In this document: piece by piece, positions 19,142 to 28,110 of the stretch
How the letters are laid out: each line of letters opens with the position of its first letter
Position numbering within the stretch: position 1 is the stretch's first letter
Assembly (NCBI GenBank): GCA_963663285.2
Contig: CAXXNI010000004.1
Location: 558,001 to 622,000, forward strand
Direction of reading: 5' to 3'
DNA length: 64,000 bases
From: CAXXOK01 sp963663285
GTDB taxonomy: Bacteria; Bacillota; Clostridia; Christensenellales; Aristaeellaceae
The notes under the pieces: generated by a model
The model's database searches: none
What the model saw: the letters and a program-made list of their open reading frames with translations, nothing else
Told to the model about the DNA's origin: nothing
Translations under genes and position numbers: made by a program

Positions 19142-19792
19142 ATGGTGAGTAAGATGCAAGAAAGTCTTTTCTCTGCTAAAAAAGAAACGCTGGCAGATTC
19201 GATTCATAACCAAATCATTGAATTTATCATCAAGGAAAATATATCGCAGGACAGTGTGTTTAATGAAGGCAGGCTGGTGCAGCAGTTTAATGTAAGCAAA
19301 GCGACAGTCCGCGAAGCGCTTGTTCGCCTGTGCAACGAAAATATTCTCATGAGCATTCCGCGATTCGGATATGTTGTTGTGCATATGGGGCTGAAGGAAC
19401 TGAAGGATATTTGTACGTTCAGGCAGCTCATTGAAGAACATTCATTAAACGAATCGTTTGATGAAATCACATCGAATCTGACGACGATTGAAGAATTGCT
19501 GATCCGGCATGAAAAGACAAAAGATGATAGCGTTTGGGATGTATGGCAAAAAAATATGGAATTCCATGAACTGCTGGTATCTTTTTCTCAAAACCAAATT
19601 TACATTGAATGCCTCAGGCGGGTTATGCGCAGACAAGTTCTATACTTTGCGCAAAACAGATGGCAGTCTCAGCAAACCTTTAAGGATCTCATTGATTCCG
19701 AACCGCACACAACAATTTATGATGCGTTAAAAAACAAAGACTTAAAAAGGGCGCAGGAAGCGCTGCTGAAAGATATTTTTATACTCATGTAG
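19142..19792 (+). CDS. GntR-family transcriptional regulator (FCD-type)
   Basis: About 216 residues. GGAGG at 19134-19138 could serve ATG 19142 or GTG 19145. The N-terminal winged helix contains FNVSKATVREALVRLCNEN, the GntR recognition-helix signature, at about residues 40-62. The C-terminal alpha-helical ligand domain has the FRQLIEEHSL opening of FCD regulators. A 135-base gap separates it from the dehydrogenase, so it may have its own promoter (TATAAT at 19100-19105, without a clear -35). It is the likely regulator of the promoter-proximal palindrome at 9892. Confidence 0.88.
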   Translation: MVSKMQESLFSAKKETLADSIHNQIIEFIIKENISQDSVFNEGRLVQQFNVSKATVREALVRLCNENILMSIPRFGYVVVHMGLKELKDICTFRQLIEEHSLNESFDEITSNLTTIEELLIRHEKTKDDSVWDVWQKNMEFHELLVSFSQNQIYIECLRRVMRRQVLYFAQNRWQSQQTFKDLIDSEPHTTIYDALKNKDLKRAQEALLKDIFILM

Positions 19793-20167
19793 AGCATTTG
19801 ATGCGCTGATGCAGGTAAGGCTGTTCCTTGCAAAATGCTTCGCAGAAGAACAGAGGGTAGAGAAAACAAGAAAAGTCATGAATTGGATCAGAACGGAAAG
19901 GCACCAATACGCCGATTATATAAAATCGTGTGCATCTTAACGGCAAGTGAGCACTGGGAAGGTATTTCTTTTATACTGTCCAGGGCTATGATTTGCATGC
20001 CTTGGCTGACTCTCGCACTGGCATGGGGTAAAAAATTCGCACTGTGGCTCATCTATTGCTACAGAGTCGCTATCATATGACGGCATAGGTATGTTCTCGT
20101 CCGTTACTGGAATGAGTCCGGTACGGATTTTTTTGTTTGTCAATGTCTGCTTTACTGTTTATTATCC
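19793..20167. other. Gene-free stretch before the element remnant
   Basis: Short open frames exist on both strands, but none has a ribosome-binding site or recognisable motif. One small hairpin followed by seven T residues lies at 20115-20134. I see nothing else I can name. Confidence 0.5.
20115..20134 (+). terminator. Possible intrinsic terminator
   Basis: AGTCCG, a 3-base loop and CGGATT form a 6-bp stem with one G-T pair, followed by TTTTT. It lies 320 bases after the GntR gene. The stem is short and confidence is limited. Confidence 0.4.
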
Positions 20168-20510
20168 GCTTAGGAGCGTAGCTGTTTCATTATCCTGTGT
20201 TGTTATGATGTGTCATACATTGCATAGAAGTTCCACCACACAAACAAAAGCAGAAGAAACCGTCGACCTCATGCCGGTTAATACCGAACTTTCCGGCAGG
20301 GAGACATCTTTTAGCAACGGGATGAGCTGCGAGAGGGTACTCAAGCAAGAGCTGTACGATATCAAACGCGATTACGATTATAGCCTACCGGACGGTATGC
20401 CCTCACTTGGACTGTTGACCATCAACCTGGTAGCCGCCAGAGTACCGCAAGCGGAAAAACGACGGCATCACACGTGCGAACTGGCCAGTTGCTTGCGCTT
20501 TTTCATATGA
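20168..20510 (+). mobile_element. Decayed end of an integrative element with parA and parB fragments
   Basis: From CGCTTAGGAG (20168-20177) rightwards, about 90 bases match 61382-61475 closely, including TGTGTTGTTATGA and GAAGTTCCA. Left of that core the two loci share nothing. After a deletion, 20262-20430 matches the middle of parA (61940-62120): VDLMPVNTELSG, DIKRDYDY and PSLGLLTIN correspond to VDLIPANIELSG, DIKRDYDY and PALGMLTIN. A final piece at about 20455-20490 (EKRRHHTCELA) matches parB (GHRRRHACELAG). It is a non-functional remnant of a relative of the element that begins at 61.38 kb. Confidence 0.8.
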
Positions 20511-20774
20511 CTGTGCGTCATGCCTTCGAACTTCTTCTGGCGTTAAAAACTTCACTCGGTCACGACCGTTTTTCGATACACGGATGCCGTTGAGGTATCA
20601 TGCTCAATTTGCTGCAGTGCAAATGTGGTCTGCGCTGCTGTGCCCTTGCCTATTTCATTGGCATTACATGAGCTTTGCTGTCCCTCTTTGCCGGATCCCT
20701 AACTCTTTGCTGGACCAGTTGATCGGAGAGCGGGGCAGTCTTTGCTTCTTTCTGTTTTCTGTCTGCACTGTTCA
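20511..20774. other. Unassigned stretch
   Basis: About 260 bases between the element remnant and the response regulator. No gene, repeat or hairpin that I can support; possibly further decayed element DNA. Confidence 0.4.
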
Positions 20775-22304
20775 TCATTCCGAAAGAAAGAATTTCTGTT
20801 TATATTCCGTAGGGGAACAGCTCATTTCTTCGCGAAAAGCACGTCCAAAACTAGCCGGATCATCATAGCCCACATTGGCTGCGATCAGGTAAAGCTTTTC
20901 GTCGCTTTCCCGAATGGCACGGCAGGCTTCCTCAATGCGCACATGGCGTAAATGTTGGCTGAATGAAATGCCAAAATCCTTCTTAAATAATGTGCTGACG
21001 TAGTTTGGATGCAGCGCCAGATACTCGGCTACATCCGCCAGTGTGATGTTTTCCGCATAATGCTGTTCAATAAACTGCCGGGCATGTTCCACATGAAAAT
21101 CTCCCGAAGCGGCGGTGCGGTCTTGTACCTTATGAATATATTCGTGGATAATCCGCGTAAACTCACAGGAAAGCGAGGCGCAATCCGGAGCTTCCTGAGC
21201 ACAAGCAATCACATCGTCATTCGTCAGCTCCGCATTGCTGACAATGCGTACAAAGGCCGAACTGCTTTGTAAAACACTATAGATAACAGATACCAGAAGC
21301 TGGCGGAATTGCTCCACTGGTGGCATTTGTGCACATACACGCATAAGAAGAAGCTGAAAGTGATGATCAAATGATACTATGTCCAAATGGCAGACGGCGC
21401 TTTTTATCGCTGCGCAAATGGAAGCGTAGGGATAGCGGTCGTCGCTGTCTGCAGCGGGCAGATTATAAAATCGCCGCTGGGCCAGCAAAAAAAGTTGATC
21501 CAGCGCTTCAGAGGCTGCTGCTGCCGAAACCTGTTCGGTGGTTAATACTTGAGTATAATCTGCTTGTATAGAATGAAGCAGACCATTCAGTTGTTTGGAT
21601 GGCATTTGCGGGGTAAAAAACAGCAATGTTACCGCATATTGCTGCCAATGCCCGCTGATTAGGTACAAGTGCTGCTGAAAGGACGCTGCATCTGTGATCA
21701 GCTGTTCCTGCCAAGGCATAAGGGCCAGCCGATTGTTGCGCTCATCCAGTTCCGCCGCACATAGAATCATTCTGTGCTGATGCGTGAGCTGACAACTGGA
21801 AAGCGTGTCGGTGATATTGGCGGGTTTGGCGCTGAGCAGCTGCTCCAGCAGGTATTGCTGGCGATATTGCTGCATGGCTGCAATGTCGCCAGTGCTAAAG
21901 GCGGCGGTTGGAGCAGAGGGGCGGCCGTAGCTCATCCGCATTAGCGCCCCTTTCAGCTGCATTACCAGATCATCCTTGGCAATGGGCTTTAGAAGATAGT
22001 CGGCTGCGCCCATCTTCATTGTTTGGCGTACCAGAGTGTAATCATCATAGCCGCTGATCATGATGACTTCTCCCGCAAAATGAATCTGCCTGAGCTTCTC
22101 AAGCAACTCAACACCTGACATAACAGGCATTTTCACATCGGACAGGATCAGGCTGACAGACTGCGCACAGACAAAGGAGAGGGCTTGTTGACCATTTTCA
22201 GCCTGAATGATTTCAAATTGATTGGCAAAATGGGATTCCAGGATGCGTATAATCCCCTTGCGGATCATTTCGTCGTCGTCTGCCACCAAAACGGTTGTTT
22301 TCAT
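20775..22304 (-). CDS. Response regulator with AraC-type output domain (YesN family)
   Basis: 509 residues. The start at 22304 (MKTTVLVADDDE) follows AAAGGAGG on the - strand; the open frame further upstream overlaps the kinase gene. The receiver domain has the acidic pair DDD at 9-11, phospho-acceptor Asp56 (LILSDVKMP) and Lys near residue 106 (LLKPIAKDD). A poorly conserved middle region follows, then two AraC HTH motifs at about 410-509 (ITLADVAEYLALHPNYVSTL; LIAANVGYDDPASFGRAF). It is 17 bases downstream of its kinase and divergent from the sugar operon at 24580, its likely target. Confidence 0.93.
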   Translation of the reverse strand: MKTTVLVADDDEMIRKGIIRILESHFANQFEIIQAENGQQALSFVCAQSVSLILSDVKMPVMSGVELLEKLRQIHFAGEVIMISGYDDYTLVRQTMKMGAADYLLKPIAKDDLVMQLKGALMRMSYGRPSAPTAAFSTGDIAAMQQYRQQYLLEQLLSAKPANITDTLSSCQLTHQHRMILCAAELDERNNRLALMPWQEQLITDAASFQQHLYLISGHWQQYAVTLLFFTPQMPSKQLNGLLHSIQADYTQVLTTEQVSAAAASEALDQLFLLAQRRFYNLPAADSDDRYPYASICAAIKSAVCHLDIVSFDHHFQLLLMRVCAQMPPVEQFRQLLVSVIYSVLQSSSAFVRIVSNAELTNDDVIACAQEAPDCASLSCEFTRIIHEYIHKVQDRTAASGDFHVEHARQFIEQHYAENITLADVAEYLALHPNYVSTLFKKDFGISFSQHLRHVRIEEACRAIRESDEKLYLIAANVGYDDPASFGRAFREEMSCSPTEYKQKFFLSE

Positions 22305-22321
22305 AAGGCTTTCCTCCTTTG

Positions 22322-24112
22322 CTACAGTGCCTGACTTCTTCTGCATGGAAGCCGCAGGGTAATTACGGTTCCCTTTCCTAAGACAGAACGAATGGCTAAA
22401 TCATAATCCTTTCCATAGGAAAGCTGAATTCTTCGATAAGTATTGCGCAGCCCGATAGATTGAAACTCATCGTTTTCCCCGCGCACATAAGCCTGCAAAA
22501 CCTTTAGCTTTTCAGGCGAGATGCCCTGGCCGTTATCCGATACGGTAAACACCAGGTTGCCATCTTCCTCGTAACCAAGCACACGAATACATTCTTGCGT
22601 TCCTGTGTGAGACAATCCATGATAGATGGCGTTTTCGACAATGGGCTGTAAAATCATCTTAATTACGTGGTAACCGGTGATTTCAGGCTCAACATTAACC
22701 TGAACGCTTAACCGGCCATGAAAATGATATTGTTGAAGCTGTACATATTCCTTTAAATGGGTCAGTTCCTGAGAAACACGTACTGTTTCGGCCGGATTGG
22801 ACACGCCATAGCGTAGGCTTTTGCTCAACAACACGGCCATTTCCGCCAAGTCCTTTTGCCCATGCTCGAAGGCTTCGACGCGCATGGTTTCCAGCGTATT
22901 ATAAACCAGATGAGGATTGATCTGCGAACGGAGAAGCTGCATTTCGGTTTGTGCTTGTGTTATATTTTTCTGATAAACCTCACGAATCAGCGCTTGAATC
23001 CGCAGGGACATGTCATTAAAGGATTCAATCAGGCTGTGCATTTCATCCTGTGCGCCATCATCCTCCACAACTTCGAATTGTTCCACGCTAAGCGTATCAC
23101 ACATCTTCATCAATTTATTTACAGGGACGCAAATGCTGCGAACCATCACGCGGGAGAAAAATAACAAGCTGATTACAACCATCGCAATAATAATCAGCGG
23201 ATAAACCAACTGGGAGGATAAGTCCTTCAGGAAGCACACAACAGGTGTACGCAATATGGTTATCACGCCGGAGTTGCTCATAGAGAACTGGTAAAGCGAG
23301 CTTCCTCCCTGATCCGTAATCCATTGGGTCGCCATTTCATTGGGTTGGTCAAGCTGTAAATCAGCCAGTAATTCGGTGTCGATTTCGCCCAGCAGCACCT
23401 TGCCATCCGCATCCACCATGCACATAGTTTGCTCTTCATAGGTTCTGCTGGTAAGAAAGGCTTGTTGGATCGCTGCAAAGCTCATCCGGCAGAAAATAGC
23501 ACCAACGGTTCGCAAATGGTTTAGCTGCATAATAGCTCTTGCACCGTATACACATGGCCCTTCCTGATAAAAATCCGGGGAAAAGTTCGCCATTTCTGCA
23601 GCGGTAATGATGATTTCACTGCCCTTTAACTCCTGTAGGCGAACCATAATATCCTTTGTCCAGTCCATGGTGGTCTGGTGACTATCATTATCGAATGCCA
23701 GAGCGAAAAAAACCGCTCCGTCCATGTTCACAATGCCTATCTGGTCCAGGTCTTGATGCATTGCCATAATGCTGGAAAACTGCGCCTCAAGGCGCCGATG
23801 ATAGTCCAGCGTTTCTATCATGTTCTGCTGATCACACGCAAGATAATCAAAAAACAGGGAATTCCCATAGCTGTTGAGTATGACCGGGTATTTTGTAATT
23901 ATGGAAATTTGAGAAAGCTCTTCTTCCATAGACGCGTTCGTAGTGGTAAGTATCTTTTGAGCTGACATCTGAATGTCGCTTGTCATTTGCCGAACGGCAT
24001 GAAAGGCAGCAAAGCTATAAAGCAATAAAATAACCACTGTTTGCAGTATTACCATGCTATGCAGCCTTTTCACCACAGAGCTTCTGCGAAATATGGATGT
24101 GATTGGGGCCAT
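22322..24112 (-). CDS. Sensor histidine kinase (YesM family)
   Basis: 596 residues from ATG 24112, which has GAGGTG 8 bases upstream on the - strand. TM1 is at about 20-40 and TM2 at about 302-322, enclosing a 260-residue extracytoplasmic sensor domain (dCache-like by position and size). A HAMP segment follows, and a His_kinase domain with phospho-acceptor His401 (SQINPHLVYNTLE). The ATPase domain has N-box LQPIVENAIYHG and G-box DNGQGISPEKL. Family members phosphorylate the adjacent YesN-type regulator in response to extracellular or binding-protein-delivered sugars. Confidence 0.93.
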   Translation of the reverse strand: MAPITSIFRRSSVVKRLHSMVILQTVVILLLYSFAAFHAVRQMTSDIQMSAQKILTTTNASMEEELSQISIITKYPVILNSYGNSLFFDYLACDQQNMIETLDYHRRLEAQFSSIMAMHQDLDQIGIVNMDGAVFFALAFDNDSHQTTMDWTKDIMVRLQELKGSEIIITAAEMANFSPDFYQEGPCVYGARAIMQLNHLRTVGAIFCRMSFAAIQQAFLTSRTYEEQTMCMVDADGKVLLGEIDTELLADLQLDQPNEMATQWITDQGGSSLYQFSMSNSGVITILRTPVVCFLKDLSSQLVYPLIIIAMVVISLLFFSRVMVRSICVPVNKLMKMCDTLSVEQFEVVEDDGAQDEMHSLIESFNDMSLRIQALIREVYQKNITQAQTEMQLLRSQINPHLVYNTLETMRVEAFEHGQKDLAEMAVLLSKSLRYGVSNPAETVRVSQELTHLKEYVQLQQYHFHGRLSVQVNVEPEITGYHVIKMILQPIVENAIYHGLSHTGTQECIRVLGYEEDGNLVFTVSDNGQGISPEKLKVLQAYVRGENDEFQSIGLRNTYRRIQLSYGKDYDLAIRSVLGKGTVITLRLPCRRSQAL

Positions 24113-24579
24113 GCGATTCACCTCGTCATTTTTGCACAATCCAGTATATAGAGGGCGGGAAATACCGTCAATCCCGCCGGAAGACAGTAACCGAATAAAT
24201 AAGTTCCTTTTGTAAATCCATCTCATCATTTCTTGCAACAAGAAGAAAAAGGTTATCAAACCATATTACTGTACGGTATATTTTTATGTTAAACACCGGA
24301 ATGAGCTGATCCCCGATAGTATCCATCCTGTTGAATTCGGGCTATCGGTATTTTTGAGCCGGCAGCTGGTTTCATAACAAACGACTCCAATTTTTAAATC
24401 CGGGGACGGATGCGGAACCATCGCCTCTTTTCGGATTCCCTGAAAATACGGCTTCGGTAAAAGACGGGTGTTTGAATCAAACATCTTATAAAACGCATAG
24501 AAATATGAGATAATGTAATTTTAACAATGGTATGTTTTTGCTAAAATTGTGACATCAAATAAATGGAGGGGTCCCAACA
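24113..24579. promoter_or_regulatory. Divergent control region between kinase and sugar operon
   Basis: About 470 bases with no supported gene; it must contain promoters for both directions. A 7-bp stem (CCGATAG at 24313-24319, CTATCGG at 24342-24348) followed by TATTTTT resembles a + strand terminator or attenuator although no + strand gene precedes it. I could not find a clear -35/-10 pair. Confidence 0.45.
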
Positions 24580-25794
24580 ATGAAGAAACTTCTATCTTTA
24601 CTGTTAGCGATGACCATGGTGTTATCTGTATTCACCTTTGCTCAGGCTGACGAGGTTGTGGAGCTGGAACTGGTTTTCCATAAACCGGAGGGGGCTGCCA
24701 ATGAGGCGTTGCAAACGGTAGTAGATGCTTTTAACGAAGCCAATCCCGGCATTAAGGTGACCTTCACGCAAGTTCCCGATTCCTCTACCGTGCTTCAAAC
24801 CCGTGCACAGCTCAACGAAATGCCGGATATGTTCTCCTGCTCAACCAGCACGCAGTTTGAACTGATGTTTGAAGATGGCATCATCATGGATTTGACGGGT
24901 CAGGATTTCCTGAACAATGTCGAAACGTCTACGTTGAAACTGTCCGCCTACCAGGGTAAGTACTGGCGGCTTCCTTATTCTCTGAGCTGCTATGGCTTAT
25001 ATGTACGCACCGACATTTTTGAAGAACAGGGAATCGCGCTGCCAACGACCTGGGACGAACTGATGGCGGCTTGTGAAACCCTCAAGGCTGCCGGGATTAC
25101 GCCCTTCACGTTGCCGGATAAAAAATATGTTTATCAGCGTATGGAGCGGATGATGAGTTTCCTGTCCGAGGATGATTCCGAGTTCAAGCAAATCGCCGCG
25201 GGCGAAATGAACGTGCAGGACTCCACGGTTCTCCAAGCCTTTGCTAATGCTGATCTGCAACTGGTTGACAACATGACCACAGAATCCTTTGGCGCTGAGT
25301 ATACGGAAAGCTATCAGCAGCTGTTGGCCGGCGAGGCTGCCATGACCATCAATGGTCAGTGGTCCCTGACCACTTTGAAGGAGTATGACCCCGACTGCAA
25401 GGTGGCTTTGATTCCCCTGCCAAATCCCACTGGCGCGGATACTAAAGTGGTTATTAGCATTGATACCAGCTTCTGTATTTCCTCATCTACTGAGCATCCG
25501 GAAGAGTGCCTGAAGTTCCTCGATTTCCTCAGCCAGACGCAAACCGCTCAGGCATACACCGATATTGAGTGCAGCCCCAATGTGATTAAGGGCGTTACGC
25601 TGAATGTGCCTGAAATGACAGTGATCAATGAAGCGCTTACCAGCGGCAACACCTGCTTGAGCCTGAATGCGATTTGGCCCAGCGGTTTCCGTAAGGAATT
25701 GGGCGATGTAGCTACCAATTTGGAAATTGATAAAGATTTGGATGCTTTTTATGCCGACGCAGAAGCAACCATCTACGACTTCTACAACAACTAA
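24580..25794 (+). CDS. ABC transporter substrate-binding protein, CUT1/SBP family 1
   Basis: 404 residues. The signal peptide MKKLLSLLLAMTMVLSVF ends AQADE, with no lipobox cysteine. The mature protein opens ELELVFHKPEGAANEALQ and has the family features VDAFNEANPGIKVTF and LLAGEAAMTINGQWSL. TGGAGGGG precedes the ATG. It is the first gene of an operon whose later members include an alpha-glucosidase, so alpha-glucosides (maltose, isomaltose or trehalose type) are plausible ligands. An intrinsic terminator follows directly, making this the most abundantly expressed gene of the set. Confidence 0.92.
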   Translation: MKKLLSLLLAMTMVLSVFTFAQADEVVELELVFHKPEGAANEALQTVVDAFNEANPGIKVTFTQVPDSSTVLQTRAQLNEMPDMFSCSTSTQFELMFEDGIIMDLTGQDFLNNVETSTLKLSAYQGKYWRLPYSLSCYGLYVRTDIFEEQGIALPTTWDELMAACETLKAAGITPFTLPDKKYVYQRMERMMSFLSEDDSEFKQIAAGEMNVQDSTVLQAFANADLQLVDNMTTESFGAEYTESYQQLLAGEAAMTINGQWSLTTLKEYDPDCKVALIPLPNPTGADTKVVISIDTSFCISSSTEHPEECLKFLDFLSQTQTAQAYTDIECSPNVIKGVTLNVPEMTVINEALTSGNTCLSLNAIWPSGFRKELGDVATNLEIDKDLDAFYADAEATIYDFYNN

Positions 25795-25811
25795 AGCCAA
25801 CGGTTTTAGAG

Positions 25812-25845
25812 CGGGATTGGCTCGCAGCGGCCAATCCCGTTTTTA
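25812..25845 (+). terminator. Intrinsic terminator after the binding-protein gene
   Basis: A perfect 10-bp stem (CGGGATTGGC / GCCAATCCCG) with an 8-base loop is followed by TTTTTAT, 17 bases after the stop. Read-through would feed the permease genes. Confidence 0.88.
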
Positions 25846-26376
25846 TATGGATCATTACTGCTTACGACAGTGCTTTCCTAACCTTTTACCACTTTATAAA
25901 ACAAAAACGCTTTTTTCTATTGAGCAGTAGTCTGATTAAAGAAACCAAAGCAAAAGGAAAATGTTACGAGAGCTGGCGATCGTAATGGAGTTGTGCCTAC
26001 GTAATAATTTCCGGATTTGATATTGCGTTTGCGCTAAAGTATAACGGTAAATGTTTCTCGGAGGGAATGGAAAGGGCTGCCTGATACCCAATGCAAATGC
26101 CAGCCATAACAACGCCTGTTTCGCAACAGGGAGTGGTTATAGCGCGATGAGTAGATGCGGCGGGTAAAAAGATCAAGGACTATATCGAGAGACAGCCTTA
26201 AGAATAGGAATGCACCATACGAATCCGTTACCGGGCAGCGTATAACAAGCCCTATACAAATGTTGAGCCGTGCCAACAACACGCGAAGAGCGGCAGGAGC
26301 CAAAGGCTATGCCCACATATAACAATCGCCGGTCATGCTGGTGATGCTGATTATTGCATGAAAGGAATGTCAGGCA
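25846..26376. other. Gene-free stretch between binding protein and permeases
   Basis: About 530 bases, unusually long for the middle of such an operon. Only short frames without ribosome-binding sites are present on either strand. It could be a decayed insertion, but no transposase motif or terminal repeat can be recognised. The permease genes may need their own promoter here. Confidence 0.5.
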
Positions 26377-27273
26377 ATGCGTTCAAAACCGACTCGTCAC
26401 ATGTCCATTCATTACGACCGAATGCTGACCTATTGTGTTTTTACAGTGCCAGGCTTTATTTTATATTGTATCTTCTTAATTTTCCCCATTCTGATGGGCG
26501 TTTATTACAGTTTTATGGACTGGAACGGAATTAGCTCTCATTTTAATTTCGTCTGGTTTGAAAACTATACCAAGCTGCTTACAGACCGAAAATTCCTTTC
26601 TGCACTATCTTTTAATGGCCGTTATACGGTAATGTTGTGCATTGGCGTGGTGTGCCTCAGCGTAGCGCTGGCACTGATGCTGAACAAAGAACTGCGCGGA
26701 CGCTCTTTTTATCGTACGCTCTATTTTCTGCCGGCTGTGCTGAGTATGATTACCATTAGCCTTGTTTTCAAGCAAATTTTCTTTTATGTGATTCCCACCA
26801 TCGGGAAAAGCCTTGGCATTGAGGCGCTGAGCAGCAATGTTCTGGCGAATCGGAAACTTGCCATTTACGGCATTTTATTCGTGCATCTGTGGCAGGGTGT
26901 TGCCTTGCCTACGCTGTTGTTTCTAGCGGCACTGCAAACGATACCTGCGGAGCTGTACGAGGCGGCATCGATCGACGGTGCAAATGGATGGCATAAGTTC
27001 ATCTCCATAACGACACCTTATCTGTTGCCAACCCTGAGTGTCGTACTGGTACTGGTAGTCAAGTTGGGCTTGATGGTGTTTGACTATGTAATATCCATGA
27101 CCAGCGGCGGTCCCGGGGGAGCGACGCAGAGTATCGCCCTGCTGATTTATAACAATGGCTTTGAACGCAATAGATACAGTTATTCCATCGCGCAGGCTAT
27201 TTCGACCGGATTGATCATCGCCCTTATTTCCTTTATCCAAATTAAATTTACAGGGAAGGGGAAGGTGGAGTAA
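26377..27273 (+). CDS. CUT1 ABC transporter permease, MalF/UgpA type
   Basis: 298 residues with six predicted helices, the first at about 20-45 (VPGFILYCIFLIFPILMGVY). The EAA loop is EAASIDGANGWHKFISITTP. AAAGGA precedes the ATG by about 10 bases. The stop abuts the start of the next permease without a gap, showing translational coupling. No ATPase is encoded in the operon. Confidence 0.92.
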   Translation: MRSKPTRHMSIHYDRMLTYCVFTVPGFILYCIFLIFPILMGVYYSFMDWNGISSHFNFVWFENYTKLLTDRKFLSALSFNGRYTVMLCIGVVCLSVALALMLNKELRGRSFYRTLYFLPAVLSMITISLVFKQIFFYVIPTIGKSLGIEALSSNVLANRKLAIYGILFVHLWQGVALPTLLFLAALQTIPAELYEAASIDGANGWHKFISITTPYLLPTLSVVLVLVVKLGLMVFDYVISMTSGGPGGATQSIALLIYNNGFERNRYSYSIAQAISTGLIIALISFIQIKFTGKGKVE

Positions 27274-28110
27274 ATGAAACATCCCATCAAAGCCGATAAA
27301 GTAATTACGTATACACTGCTTTCTGTCGGCGCGTTGATTATTCTTTTTCCTTTGTACATATGTGTAACGACTACGTTTAAGTCCGCGGCTGAAAGCGCGA
27401 TTAGCTTCTTTACGCTGCCTGACAGCCTGTATTTGGGCAACTATATAGAGGTGCTGGCTGACCCGAATTTGTATTACGCTTATCAAAACACAATTCTGGT
27501 CACTGTAGTTTCCCTTTGCCTTGAAATGGTGGTTTTACCTCCCATGGGCTACGCTATTTCCCGGGGAATGAAAGTTAACAAGGGATTTAAATGGATATAT
27601 TTCTTTTTACTGCTGGGTATTTTTCTTCCCTGGCAGGTACGTATGATGCCTGTTGTCAAGTTGATGGGCTGGTTCAAACTTCTAAGCCCTCTGGGAATTA
27701 CCTTGTTATACTTGGCTCACGCTACCTGTGAAGGCATGTTTCTTTACGTTGGGTACCTATCGACCATCGGAACCGATATGGAGGAGGCAGCCTATATTGA
27801 CGGCGCGTCCACACTACAGATTTTCTACCGCATCATTCTGCCGCTGATGAAGCCTATTTTAGCGACGGTGCTTATTCGGGAGGGGCTGGCGATCTGGAAT
27901 GATTTCCAAATGCCGCTGGTGTGCCTGAACCGTTCTCCAAAGCTATGGACGTTATCCATCTATCTAAACAATTTCCAGTCCGAATACAGCGTGCAGTACA
28001 ATCAGGCGTTTGCCTGCTTGGTGGTGACCAGCCTGCCAATCGTGCTGTTCTATATCTTCATGCAAAAAAACATTATTGGAGGCTTGACCAATGGCGCCGT
28101 CAAAGGATAA
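27274..28110 (+). CDS. CUT1 ABC transporter permease, MalG/UgpE type
   Basis: 278 residues. The start follows the previous stop directly, with GGGGAAGGTGGAG upstream. The first helix is about 11-33 (ITYTLLSVGALIILFPLYI). The EAA loop is EEAAYIDGASTLQIFYRIILP, and the terminus GLTNGAVKG is typical. It completes the channel. Its last 20 bases overlap the next gene, so the nuclease-fold protein is translated with the transporter. Confidence 0.92.
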   Translation: MKHPIKADKVITYTLLSVGALIILFPLYICVTTTFKSAAESAISFFTLPDSLYLGNYIEVLADPNLYYAYQNTILVTVVSLCLEMVVLPPMGYAISRGMKVNKGFKWIYFFLLLGIFLPWQVRMMPVVKLMGWFKLLSPLGITLLYLAHATCEGMFLYVGYLSTIGTDMEEAAYIDGASTLQIFYRIILPLMKPILATVLIREGLAIWNDFQMPLVCLNRSPKLWTLSIYLNNFQSEYSVQYNQAFACLVVTSLPIVLFYIFMQKNIIGGLTNGAVKG

